The notes: generated by a model not told the origin, from the sequence alone. A stretch of DNA of 64,000 bases from Lachnospiraceae bacterium (GCA_017479935.1 JAFVBO010000101.1:1-64000), one strand, 5' to 3'; shown: positions 34,131 to 42,389, counted from the stretch's first letter. Program-made: numbers and translations.

Positions 34131-34362
34131 GTCAATAAGCGTGCCGGAGGCAGAGTTATATCGTTCGCAGTCTGAGTTCCGTCGGCCAGAACCACTACAA
34201 CTCAAAAAATTGGCAAAAAACATGAGCAAAAAGCTTCTAACTCGCTACGCTCAAACAAGAAGCTTTTTGCTCATAAAGCCAATTTTTTCGTCTAGTGGTT
34301 CTATGGCCTTCTCCACATGACTGCTGCACGATATAATCTCTGCCTTCGGCACGCTTGTTGAC
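34131..34362. repeat. 232-bp imperfect palindrome
   Basis: GTCAATAAGCGTGCC at the left pairs with GGCACGCTTGTTGAC at the right. Pairing continues inward: GGCAGAG/CTCTGCC, TTATATCGT/ACGATATAA, GGCC.GAACCACTA/TAGTGGTTC..GGCC, AAAAAATTGGC/GCCAATTTTTT and ATGAGCAAAAAGCTTCT/AGAAGCTTTTTGCTCAT, around a 19-base tip near 34240-34258. It starts 39 bases past the flavoprotein stop and could act as its terminator, but it is far larger than needed. Its sequence is unrelated to the 350-bp palindrome at 16164. Confidence 0.82.
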
Positions 34363-34440
34363 TTGCAAATCGTTCTGCAAAATGGTACATTGATTTCAAT
34401 GTGTGAAGGGGACGGGCCTCTGTCATGTTTCTTGCAGAGG

Positions 34441-34903
34441 TCTTTCATAAATGCATGGGGAACGGCCCGAAATGGCCAGAATCCCATGCATGGTAGACTT
34501 CATGAATTTCATAAATGCATGGGGAATGTACTGAAAAGGCCAGAATCCCATGCATGCTAGATTTCATGAATTTCATAAATGCATGGGAATTGCTCCAAAA
34601 AGCTAGATTCCCATGCAATCTAGACTTCGGAAGCTTCATAAATGCATGGGAAACGGTCCCCAAAAGCCAGATTCCCATGCATGCTAGCTTTCGGGGGCTT
34701 CAAAAATGCATGGGAAACGGTCCCCAAAAGCCAGATTCCCATGCATGCTAGCTTTCGGGAGCTTCATAAATGCATGGGAATTGCTCCAAATAGCTAGATT
34801 CCCATGCAATCTAGACTTCAGAAGCTTCATAAATGCATGGGAAATGGTCCCGAAAAGGCCAGATTCCCATGCACGCTAGCTTTCGGGAGCTTCATAAATG
34901 GAT
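34441..34903 (+). repeat. Tandem array C2 (7 units of 63-65 bp, CCCATGCA arms)
   Basis: CCCATGCA recurs at 34483, 34547, 34610, 34674, 34738, 34801 and 34866, with steps of 64, 63, 64, 64, 63 and 65. Arms are CCCATGCA and TGCATGGG. Loops are mainly TGCTAGCTTTCGGGAGCTTC or close variants, and linkers contain CAAAAGCCAGATT. It is the same family as C1 (15587-15990) but with its own sub-variants, so the arrays evolved separately. ORFs through it are repeat artefacts. The array ends 45 bases before the next gene. Confidence 0.92.
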
Positions 34904-34948
34904 ATCAGAGGTTGGGAACACAAAATTTCATAATTGGGGGGATGAACC

Positions 34949-36469
34949 GTGAAGGGTTTTGCATACTGGAGTGACTATATGGATATCTGCCGCACGCTGC
35001 AGGAGGACTGTCCTGCGGGGCTTGTGCGCTATGGCGGTATGAATGAGTGCGGATTTTCCCTTGCCAAAGCCTCCAGGGACGCGAAAGCCGGCATGGAAGA
35101 TTTCCTGATCAGCACCCGACAGTTTCTGGCTACCGTGGGAGACCGAAACTGTGAGGTTCTGTCGCTGGATCCTTCGTATAGCGAGTGGGATACCGGCTTT
35201 GTTTGCCGAAGGACGGGCGACCACCTGTACGTGACCGAGGCGGACCCTGCCTCCGGCGTCGCCCCGGGTGAGGAGATCTTTGCGGTCGGGGATGAAAGAA
35301 TCCCGGATCTGCGGAAGAAATTCGGGCAGAACATCTTTTGGGAGAACACCGATGAGCGCGAGGACTGGGATCTGCTTCTTCGCATGTATGACACGATGGA
35401 GATCTTCCCGGGGGACGGCACCGCCAGGAAAGTGCCCATTTGCCATCTTCCGAAGGAGAAGAAAGAGCCGGTTCTGTCGTTTCAGATTTTGGATGACATC
35501 GACGGGCTGGCAAAAAGCCCTCTTGGCAAAACGGAATCTGTCGGCCAAGTACAAGAAAGAAAAATACAGGAAGGACAGAAACCAAAAGGACAGATGCCAG
35601 AAGGACAGAAACCAAAAGGACAGATGCCAGAAGGACAGATACCAGAAAAACAGCTACCAGAAAAACCGCATCCACAGACCGCCTATCTGCGAATTGACAG
35701 CTTTGCGGACGCAGAAAAGGTGGCAGCCCTCATCCAGGCCCATGAAGATGAGCTGGCCAGTGCAAGCCGCCTGATCCTCGATCTGCGGCGCACGGAGGCT
35801 GAAGGGGAGGCCGAGAGCTTTCTGCCGCTGCTTCCTTACCTGATCGATGCCTCCGTCTCCGGGGATGAACTGTTTCCCGCAAGAACCATCTTTACCAGCT
35901 ACACAAAGCAAAATGCCAAGCGGCGGATCGCACAGCTTGAAGCAGTAAAAGAAGCCGCTTTGGGGCAGGAGGACAGCGAGGATGTCATATCCTACGCGGA
36001 TCAGTTGATCGAGGAAACCAGAGAAAAGGCGGGGATCGTACAGGCCCTTCGGAAGACCAAGGAAAAGCTTCACGAGAGAAAGCAATTCAACGAGATCGAG
36101 GAGAGCGAAGAGAGCCCTTTGGAAGGGGTATGGATCGAGAAGAAGGCGGGGCCTTCGCAGGTGCTCATCCTGACGGATGTCAGCTGCCGCTTAGCCGGGG
36201 AAGCGTTGGCAAACGCCGTCCGGGGACAGAAGCGGGTGAGCCTCATCGGGCGCCCGACTGCCGGCATGCTGGATTACACCAACCGGATCACCATCGACTA
36301 TGACGACATCCAGGCCCGTTTTTCCTATCCCATCAGCCGCACGAAAGAAGCGAGAGAGCAGAAGGGCTTCGCCTTTCAAGGCGTACCGGTTGACGTATAT
36401 CTTCCGTTTACCAGAGAAGAGTGCACGAAGGACTTGATTTTAGAGGCGGCCTTGCACTTTACGAATTAG
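34949..36469 (+). CDS. S41 (tail-specific) peptidase-like protein, probably catalytically inactive
   Basis: The fold pattern is that of C-terminal processing peptidases. A PDZ-like stretch sits at about residues 90-120 (ADPASGVAPGEEIFAVGD), then AYLRIDSF and LILDLRR, then VLILTD and IGRPTAGMLDY. Several active-site features are absent. The substrate loop DLRxNxGG reads DLRRTEAEGE, the nucleophile segment Ser-Ala-x-Glu reads LAGE (about 412-415), and no Lys follows GRPTAG. A low-complexity linker of repeated KGQMPEGQ-type octapeptides lies at about 199-244. No signal peptide, so it is cytosolic. GTG start after GGGGGG. Protein binding rather than proteolysis is my inference. Confidence 0.65.
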   Translation: MKGFAYWSDYMDICRTLQEDCPAGLVRYGGMNECGFSLAKASRDAKAGMEDFLISTRQFLATVGDRNCEVLSLDPSYSEWDTGFVCRRTGDHLYVTEADPASGVAPGEEIFAVGDERIPDLRKKFGQNIFWENTDEREDWDLLLRMYDTMEIFPGDGTARKVPICHLPKEKKEPVLSFQILDDIDGLAKSPLGKTESVGQVQERKIQEGQKPKGQMPEGQKPKGQMPEGQIPEKQLPEKPHPQTAYLRIDSFADAEKVAALIQAHEDELASASRLILDLRRTEAEGEAESFLPLLPYLIDASVSGDELFPARTIFTSYTKQNAKRRIAQLEAVKEAALGQEDSEDVISYADQLIEETREKAGIVQALRKTKEKLHERKQFNEIEESEESPLEGVWIEKKAGPSQVLILTDVSCRLAGEALANAVRGQKRVSLIGRPTAGMLDYTNRITIDYDDIQARFSYPISRTKEAREQKGFAFQGVPVDVYLPFTREECTKDLILEAALHFTN

Positions 36470-36475
36470 AGACTG

Positions 36476-36524
36476 AAATCAAGAGGTGTTTATGCATGCA
36501 GGCATGCAAATCACCTCTTGATTT
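36476..36524 (+). terminator. Terminator after the S41-like gene
   Basis: AAATCAAGAGGTG and CACCTCTTGATTT form a perfect 13-bp stem; GCATGC sequences lie in the loop. GCTATTG follows. Confidence 0.75.
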
Positions 36525-36577
36525 GCTATTGTCCCGTGAATAGTCACTCGAAATAGTCAATTTGGTCTTTTTATGAT

Positions 36578-36606
36578 TTGACCTAATCCTTTTTTTTGTG
36601 TATACT
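36578..36606 (+). promoter_or_regulatory. Promoter of glgA
   Basis: TTGACC (36578-36583) and TATACT (36601-36606) are 17 bases apart, with a T-rich spacer. The start codon lies 69 bases downstream. Confidence 0.65.
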
Positions 36607-36674
36607 GTTAGGAGACTGCATTGCAGAGGGAAGTATACAAGAAAAAAATCTATGATGGATAAGGAGTACGAATC

Positions 36675-38111
36675 ATGAAAAATATTCTGTTCGCCACATC
36701 GGAGGCCGTTCCGTTTATCAAAACCGGTGGACTGGCCGATGTAGCCGGTTCGCTGCCCAAGTACTTTGACAAAGAAAAATATGATGTACGCGTGATTCTT
36801 CCGAAATATACCTGCATCCCGGAAAAATTCCGGAACCAGATGAAGTATGTCACAAACTTTTACATGGATTACCGGTATCGCGACGTTTATGTAGGTCTGT
36901 TTGAGATGGAGTATCAGGGCGTCACCTACTATTTCATCGACAACGAAGAGTATTTTTCCGGTTCCCGTCCTTATACGGATATGTTCTTTGACCTGGAGAA
37001 GTTTGCGTTCTTCTCCAAGGCGGTCCTTGCAGCGCTTCCCGTGTATGGCTTCCGCCCGGACATCATTCACTGCCATGACTGGCAGACCGGCCTGATCCCG
37101 GTGCATCTGCACGACCGGTTCCAGGCAAACCCGTTCTTTAACGGAACCAAGACCATCATGACCATCCACAACCTGAAATTCCAGGGCGTGTGGGATGTCA
37201 AAACCATTCAGAAGATCTCCGAGCTTTCCGACTATTATTTCACCCCGGACAAGCTGGAGGCCTACAAAAACGGCAACATGTTAAAAGGCGGCATCGTCTA
37301 CGCGGACAAGGTGACCACGGTCAGCTCCACCTACGCCGAAGAAATAAAGACGCCGTACTACGGCGAAGGCCTTGACGGCCTGATGCGGGCCCGCTCCAAC
37401 AACCTGGTGGGCATCGTAAACGGCATCGACTATGACGATTTCAATCCGGAGACGGATCCGATGATCGCCGCCAACTACAACGCCGGCAATTTCCGCAAGG
37501 AAAAAGCCAAGAACAAAGCCGCCCTGCAGAAGGAACTGGGCCTTGCGGAGGATCCGAAGACCTTCCTTCTTGGCATCGTCTCCCGTCTGACGGATCAGAA
37601 GGGTTTTGACCTGATCAAGTGCGTGATGGATGAGCTTTGCAGCGAGGATACGCAGCTGGTTGTCTTAGGAACGGGCGATCGCCAGTATGAAGACCTGTTC
37701 CGTCACTACGCCTGGAAGTATCAGGGCCGCGTTTCCGCAAACATCTTCTACTCGGAAGAGCTTTCGCACAAGATCTATGCCGGATGCGACGCGTTCCTCA
37801 TGCCGTCCCTGTTTGAGCCCTGCGGTTTAAGCCAGCTCATGAGCCTACGCTACGGCACCGTGCCGATCGTGCGCGAGACGGGCGGCCTCAAAGATACCGT
37901 GGAGGCCTACAACGAGTACGAACACACCGGCACCGGTTTCTCCTTTGCCAACTACAACGCGCATGAGATGCTCGGGATCGAGCGCTATGCCAAGGATGTG
38001 TTCTATAACCGGAAGCGCGAGTGGAACCGCATCGTGGAACGGGGCATGACAGAGGACTGGTCCTGGAGCGTTTCCGCCCGCAAGTACGAGCAGCTGTACG
38101 AAGAGCTGTAG
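36675..38111 (+). CDS. glgA: Glycogen synthase (ADP-glucose-dependent)
   Basis: Adds glucose from ADP-glucose to growing alpha-1,4-glucan. The 478-aa GT5 enzyme shows the ADP-glucose-binding KTGGLADV motif at residues 16-23 and the C-terminal FEPCGLSQL motif. Length is usual. No glgB, glgC or glgD lies beside it. Its own promoter and a terminator at 38239 make it monocistronic. The 3' end (QLYEEL and stop) is repeated three more times in the non-coding DNA behind it. Confidence 0.96.
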   Translation: MKNILFATSEAVPFIKTGGLADVAGSLPKYFDKEKYDVRVILPKYTCIPEKFRNQMKYVTNFYMDYRYRDVYVGLFEMEYQGVTYYFIDNEEYFSGSRPYTDMFFDLEKFAFFSKAVLAALPVYGFRPDIIHCHDWQTGLIPVHLHDRFQANPFFNGTKTIMTIHNLKFQGVWDVKTIQKISELSDYYFTPDKLEAYKNGNMLKGGIVYADKVTTVSSTYAEEIKTPYYGEGLDGLMRARSNNLVGIVNGIDYDDFNPETDPMIAANYNAGNFRKEKAKNKAALQKELGLAEDPKTFLLGIVSRLTDQKGFDLIKCVMDELCSEDTQLVVLGTGDRQYEDLFRHYAWKYQGRVSANIFYSEELSHKIYAGCDAFLMPSLFEPCGLSQLMSLRYGTVPIVRETGGLKDTVEAYNEYEHTGTGFSFANYNAHEMLGIERYAKDVFYNRKREWNRIVERGMTEDWSWSVSARKYEQLYEEL

Positions 38112-38220
38112 CTTGTTCGCCCGGAGCAGCTGTACGAAGAACTGTAACGTATCTGCCCGGAGCAGATGTGCAAAGAGCAGTAGTGTATCCGTTCTTAGCC
38201 GCTGTAGAAAGAGCGGTAAT
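38088..38220 (+). repeat. 36-bp tandem repeat spanning the glgA stop codon
   Basis: Starting at 38088, 38124, 38160 and 38196, GAGCAGCTGTACGAAGA or a decayed version recurs every 36 bases. The first copy encodes the last residues of GlgA and its stop. The second is nearly identical; the third and fourth show increasing change. Each copy retains an in-frame stop. Expansion of coding sequence into the 3' untranslated region is the likely origin. Confidence 0.75.
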
Positions 38221-38238
38221 CTGTATTGTTAGACAATG

Positions 38239-38287
38239 CTACTAAGCGCAGTTCCCCCATGTGGCGTATCTGTGCTTAGTAGTTTTT
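38239..38287 (+). terminator. Terminator after glgA
   Basis: CTACTAAGCGCAG pairs with CTGTGCTTAGTAG and TTTTTATT follows. It lies beyond the 36-bp repeats. Confidence 0.8.
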
Positions 38288-38419
38288 ATTCATCAGAAAT
38301 TTACCCATTCGATCAGATTTTTACGATTGTGGCAGCGAGATAGTGCTGTTATGATAACAACCAGAAAGAGAAAAACAACGCGGGGGCGCACCCCTTCGTT
38401 TGATTACAAGGAGGTTATC

Positions 38420-39526
38420 ATGGCAAGTATTTCGTTTCAGCACGTCAATAAAACCTATCCCGGAAATCCGCCTGTAGAGGTTGTTCCGGATCTGAACCTG
38501 GATATCAAGGATAAGGAATTCGTCATCTTAGTCGGTCCCTCCGGCTGTGGTAAGTCCACGACGCTTCGTATGATCGCCGGTCTGGAAGACATCACTTCCG
38601 GTGATCTGTACATCGGTGACCAGCGCGTTAACGATGTGGCTCCGAAGGATCGCGATATCGCCATGGTTTTCCAGAACTACGCTCTGTATCCGCACATGAC
38701 GGTTTACAAGAACATCGCGTTCGGTCTGGAACTGCGCAAAACCCCGAAGGAAGAGATCGATCAGAAGGTTCATGAGGCTGCCAAGATCCTGGATCTGGAG
38801 CATCTGCTGGATCGTAAGCCGAAGGCTCTGTCCGGTGGTCAGAGACAGCGTGTCGCGTTAGGTCGTGCCATGGTTCGGAACCCTGCCGTATTCCTGCTCG
38901 ACGAGCCGCTGTCCAACCTGGATGCCAATCTGCGTACCGCCATGCGTTCCGAGATCAGCAAGCTTCACAAAAAGCTTGACACCACCTTCGTCTACGTCAC
39001 GCACGATCAGACGGAAGCCATGACCATGGGCGACCGCATCTGCGTGATGAAGGACGGCGTGATCCAGCAGTTTGATACGCCTCAGAACCTGTATGATTAT
39101 CCGGACAACCTGTTCGTCGCCGGCTTCATCGGATCTCCGCAGATGAACTTCATCAACGTGACGATCCAGAAGAGCGCTGCCGGTGCCAAGGCCTGCTTTG
39201 GCCGCTTCGCGTTAGAGCTTCCGGCCGAGAAGGCAAAGGCTCTCATCGATGGCGGATATGATGGAAAAGAAGTCATCATGGGTATCCGTCCGGAAGATTT
39301 CATCAACATGAACGATAATCCGAAGGATGTCATCGAAGCGGAAGTGGAACTGGCCGAGCTGATGGGTTCGGAAACCTACCTGTACTTGAACTGCGAAGGC
39401 AACAAGATGATCGTTCGTCTGCCTTCTTCCGTGCGCCCGGCCGAAGATCAGATGTTCCAGGTTGGCGTCAAGCTCAACAAGGTACATTTCTTTGACAAGG
39501 ATACGGAGAAGTTTATCTGCCACTAA
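38420..39526 (+). CDS. ugpC: MsmX/UgpC-type sugar ABC transporter ATPase
   Basis: ATPase subunit of CUT1-type carbohydrate importers. From ATG 38420 (AAGGAGG upstream) it is 368 aa. It has Walker A GPSGCGKST, signature LSGGQRQRVALGRA, Walker B VFLLDEPLSNLDA, switch His in VTHDQTEAMT, and a C-terminal TOBE/OB domain with GIRPEDF. No permease or binding protein is adjacent. As with MsmX of Bacillus, a solitary ATPase of this type often serves several sugar transporters; this is inference. The open frame reaching back to 38261 is not used. Confidence 0.93.
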   Translation: MASISFQHVNKTYPGNPPVEVVPDLNLDIKDKEFVILVGPSGCGKSTTLRMIAGLEDITSGDLYIGDQRVNDVAPKDRDIAMVFQNYALYPHMTVYKNIAFGLELRKTPKEEIDQKVHEAAKILDLEHLLDRKPKALSGGQRQRVALGRAMVRNPAVFLLDEPLSNLDANLRTAMRSEISKLHKKLDTTFVYVTHDQTEAMTMGDRICVMKDGVIQQFDTPQNLYDYPDNLFVAGFIGSPQMNFINVTIQKSAAGAKACFGRFALELPAEKAKALIDGGYDGKEVIMGIRPEDFINMNDNPKDVIEAEVELAELMGSETYLYLNCEGNKMIVRLPSSVRPAEDQMFQVGVKLNKVHFFDKDTEKFICH

Positions 39527-39575
39527 TAGCGCCTACGATTTTCCTGGCAGGAAAGATAGCGTCAAGTAAGAAGCT

Positions 39576-39607
39576 GACCCTCGGGGTGTCCCCCGGGGGT
39601 CCTTTTA
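39576..39607 (+). terminator. Terminator after the ABC ATPase gene
   Basis: GACCCTCGGGG and CCCCGGGGGTC form the stem and CTTTT follows, 27 bases before the AraC gene. Confidence 0.8.
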
Positions 39608-39633
39608 TGAAAGCAGCGTAGCGGAGGATCAGT

Positions 39634-40629
39634 ATGAACCAAGCGGGCAAAACAGAAAACCATTTTCCGGGAGATGATCTGTCCCTTTTGCTGGACGCAG
39701 GAAAAACGAAGCAAGTCTTCCTGCAGGAAGGAGAGACGTTACCCCTATCGGATGTCCTGCCCGCGCTGTCTTCTTCTGATCCGGCTGCCGTCAGTTTGGG
39801 CCAGGCCGGCTATCTGTTCCTGACGGTAGCGCGTGGGGAGATAAGCTTTATTCAGGAAGGACCCGCTGATGTACGTTTCATCCGGAAAGAGTGCGGGGAT
39901 GCAAATGTTTCCCATACAAAACTGGAGGCATCAAGCATTCCTCAGACGAATTGCCGGTATGTCTTGAAAAGTGGTCAGTCCTTCCTCTTTTACTCTGGTC
40001 AAGCGGAACATACCCGGATCGCCTGCCAACAGGACGCGGAGCTGATGTTTGTTTCCTTTTGGGGATCCATTGCCGACGCGGTTTTACAGTCTCTTCCTAT
40101 GGATCATGTGTTTTGCCCTGACAGGCCGGATGCCTTTTTTGCAACCTTCCGGGAATTACAGGAGGCGGACCAGAGCTGGGAAGAAAAGTCGCTGCTTCTT
40201 TACCGGATGCTCATGAAACTGCACCAGGAACTGACCGTATACGAGGAAACAGCAGGGTATCCGCTTCTCGTGGAAACCGCGCTGCGCCTCATGGAAGAAG
40301 AGAGCGCTTACCTTGACGGCGTAGAAGATGTGGCGGACCGGCTGGAGGTTTCGGCCGGGCACTTGAGTCGTGTCTTTTCAGAAGCCGTTGGCATGCCGCC
40401 GGGAAAATACCTGAAAAAATGCCGCATCCAGTACGCCAGAAAGCTTCTGGAGCAAGGGGACATTCCAGTCCACCTGATTGCAGACATGTGCGGCTTTACC
40501 AGCGCCAACTACTTCGCGAAGGTATTCCGGGCAGAATACGGCATGTCCCCGTCCGAGTATATCGCCGCCTATAGCAAACGAACAGACAAGGCCGTCCCCC
40601 AAAATATTGAAGATAGAGCTTACCTGTAG
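39634..40629 (+). CDS. AraC-family transcriptional regulator
   Basis: The 331-aa protein has a C-terminal pair of helix-turn-helix motifs (about residues 225-320) with VADRLEVSAGHLSRVFSEAVG and the signature IADMCGFTSANYFAKVFRAEYGMSPSEY. The N-terminal 200 residues resemble a cupin-type sensor: GQSFLFYSGQAEH and later strands. The effector is unknown. It follows a sugar-transport ATPase, so a carbohydrate signal is plausible but not shown. Confidence 0.9.
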   Translation: MNQAGKTENHFPGDDLSLLLDAGKTKQVFLQEGETLPLSDVLPALSSSDPAAVSLGQAGYLFLTVARGEISFIQEGPADVRFIRKECGDANVSHTKLEASSIPQTNCRYVLKSGQSFLFYSGQAEHTRIACQQDAELMFVSFWGSIADAVLQSLPMDHVFCPDRPDAFFATFRELQEADQSWEEKSLLLYRMLMKLHQELTVYEETAGYPLLVETALRLMEEESAYLDGVEDVADRLEVSAGHLSRVFSEAVGMPPGKYLKKCRIQYARKLLEQGDIPVHLIADMCGFTSANYFAKVFRAEYGMSPSEYIAAYSKRTDKAVPQNIEDRAYL

Positions 40630-40681
40630 CCCCCCTCATCGGCTTTCATAAAATCTTTACAGTTTTCTATGAAACGCTTTC

Positions 40682-40709
40682 TTGACTCCTGACCGCAGAT
40701 TTATATAAT
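40682..40709 (+). promoter_or_regulatory. Promoter of the zinc-ribbon protein gene
   Basis: TTGACT (40682-40687) and TATAAT (40704-40709), spacer 16 bases. The chosen start codon is at 40781, which makes the upstream ATG at 40730 unlikely. Confidence 0.65.
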
Positions 40710-40780
40710 GTTGACAAGATCAAAAAAGAATGCAGGCCTGCTTAAGGTTTGCTCTTGCTGCGATAAGGAGGTCGCTGTTT

Positions 40781-41188
40781 ATGCTGGAAAATCTGAAAAG
40801 AAAACTGACTCAGTTCATGCAGGGCCGGTATGGCTCCGATGATCTCAATCGTTTTCTGATGTATTTTATACTTGGGCTGATCATCGTTAATCTGTTCGCT
40901 AAGAATACACTTTTTAATATGCTGACCTTAGCCCTGATTATTTACCTGTATTTTAGAATGCTGTCCCGCAACATCAGCAAACGGTACAGCGAAAATCAGT
41001 GGTTTTTGGAGAAAACCGCCGGTGTCCGGGCCTGGTTTCAGAAGACATGGCGCAATCTTTCTCAGATGAAAGATTATCATGTTTATAAGTGTCCCGGCTG
41101 CGGCCAGAAGATCCGCGTCCCGAGAGGGAAAGGAAGAATCGCGATCCGCTGCCCGAAGTGCGGTCATGAATTCATCAAAAACAGCTAA
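40781..41188 (+). CDS. Membrane protein with C-terminal zinc ribbon
   Basis: The 135-aa protein carries a hydrophobic hairpin of two membrane segments at about residues 24-60 (LMYFILGLIIVNLF and MLTLALIIYLYF). A basic linker and a zinc-ribbon follow, with CxxC at CPGC and CPKC about 20 residues apart. AAGGAGG lies nine bases before the ATG at 40781. The function is not known to me. It has its own promoter and terminator. Confidence 0.75.
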   Translation: MLENLKRKLTQFMQGRYGSDDLNRFLMYFILGLIIVNLFAKNTLFNMLTLALIIYLYFRMLSRNISKRYSENQWFLEKTAGVRAWFQKTWRNLSQMKDYHVYKCPGCGQKIRVPRGKGRIAIRCPKCGHEFIKNS

Positions 41189-41200
41189 AGAAGGAAAAGG

Positions 41201-41253
41201 AAGAAGGTTCGCCTCGCGCTTCGTGCTTGAAAAGCGAGGGGGGCCTTCTTTTT
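41201..41253 (+). terminator. Terminator after the zinc-ribbon gene
   Basis: AAGAAGG and CCTTCTT form the outer stem, CCTCGC and GCGAGG the inner one, then TTTTTGATTT. Confidence 0.85.
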
Positions 41254-41277
41254 GATTTCATAATTATTGAATTTGTG

Positions 41278-41306
41278 TTGCAAAACATCACATCCGATGA
41301 TAAAAT
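41278..41306 (+). promoter_or_regulatory. Promoter of phoH
   Basis: TTGCAA (41278-41283) and TAAAAT (41301-41306), spacer 17 bases. The start codon follows 85 bases later. Confidence 0.55.
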
Positions 41307-41390
41307 AGTTTGGATCAATCGCAAAGAATGAGCGGCCTGCATGCAAATCCGCGCATCGCATTTGCGATCTATTCTGAGGAAAGGAATCCT

Positions 41391-42389
41391 ATGAGCGTTA
41401 TCGATTCTGTCATGGAGCTGCCCCTGGAGCATACCTCCAACGTATTCGGGCAGCAGGACTGTTTTGCAAAAAAAATTGAAAGAACTCTTCATGTCACCAT
41501 GGTTCTTCGGGACGGAGAGTGTAAGATCATCGGCGGAGAGACGCAGGTTCAGCGGGCGAAGAAGGTTTTTCAGACCCTGCTGGAACTCTCGAAGCGCGGT
41601 AATGTCATCCAGGAACAGAATGTCGATTACGCATTGGCCCTTTCGTTTGAAGATAAAGAAGAAGCCCTGCTGGAGATTGATCAGGATCTCATCTGCCGCA
41701 CTGTGAACGGAAAACCGGTGAAGCCGAAAACCGTCGGGCAGAAGCAGTACATTGATGCCATCCGGAAAAACATGGTGGTCTTCGGACTCGGCCCGGCCGG
41801 CACGGGAAAAACCTATCTGGCTATGGCCATGGCCATCACGGCATTTAAAAACAACGAAGTGCAGCGGATTATTCTGACCCGCCCCGCCATCGAGGCCGGC
41901 GAAAAGCTCGGCTTCCTGCCGGGCGATCTGCAGAGTAAGATTGATCCTTATCTTCGCCCTCTGTACGATGCGCTGTATCAGATCATGGGGGCGGATACCT
42001 TCCTGCATAACGCGGAAAAAGGCCTGATCGAGGTGGCGCCGCTTGCCTACATGCGTGGTCGAACCCTCGACAACGCGTACATCATCCTGGATGAGGCACA
42101 GAATACCACGCCCGCGCAGATGAAAATGTTCCTGACCCGTATCGGGTTCGGTTCCAAGGTTATCATCACTGGTGACTTAAGTCAACGGGACCTTCCCAAG
42201 GATGTTCCCTCCGGACTGGATGTGGCCGTCAAGGTTTTAAAGGACATTGACGGAATTTCCTTCATCCGTTTAAGCAGCGATGACGTGGTTCGCCATCCGC
42301 TTGTGCAAAAGATTGTCCGGGCTTACGAAGTATATGAATCGGAGGCAGCCAGAAAGGCAGCCGCCAGGAAAAAGGAAATCAAACCATGA
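41391..42389 (+). CDS. phoH: PhoH family ATPase
   Basis: From ATG 41391 (AGGAAAGG upstream) the protein is 332 aa. The P-loop is GPAGTGKTYLAMAMA, Walker B is ILDEAQNTTP, and an Arg-finger-like LTRIGFGSK follows. PhoH proteins are thought to act with YbeY in RNA processing; in some bacteria they have helicase or RNase ties. Its stop overlaps the ybeY start by four bases, which supports this link. The open frame back to 41310 is not supported by a ribosome site. Confidence 0.93.
   Translation: MSVIDSVMELPLEHTSNVFGQQDCFAKKIERTLHVTMVLRDGECKIIGGETQVQRAKKVFQTLLELSKRGNVIQEQNVDYALALSFEDKEEALLEIDQDLICRTVNGKPVKPKTVGQKQYIDAIRKNMVVFGLGPAGTGKTYLAMAMAITAFKNNEVQRIILTRPAIEAGEKLGFLPGDLQSKIDPYLRPLYDALYQIMGADTFLHNAEKGLIEVAPLAYMRGRTLDNAYIILDEAQNTTPAQMKMFLTRIGFGSKVIITGDLSQRDLPKDVPSGLDVAVKVLKDIDGISFIRLSSDDVVRHPLVQKIVRAYEVYESEAARKAAARKKEIKP

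Larger units (their letters stand above)
34092..34948. other. Gene-free region of repeats between the flavoprotein and S41-like genes
   Basis: Holds the 232-bp palindrome, a 78-base gap, and array C2. The order is palindrome then array, the reverse of the 15.5-16.5 kb locus. No gene was recognised. Confidence 0.8.

Noticed and set aside
34363-34751. Open reading frames across array C2 on both strands
   Set aside because: Same reason as for C1: peptides mirror the repeat and no promoter or ribosome site fits.
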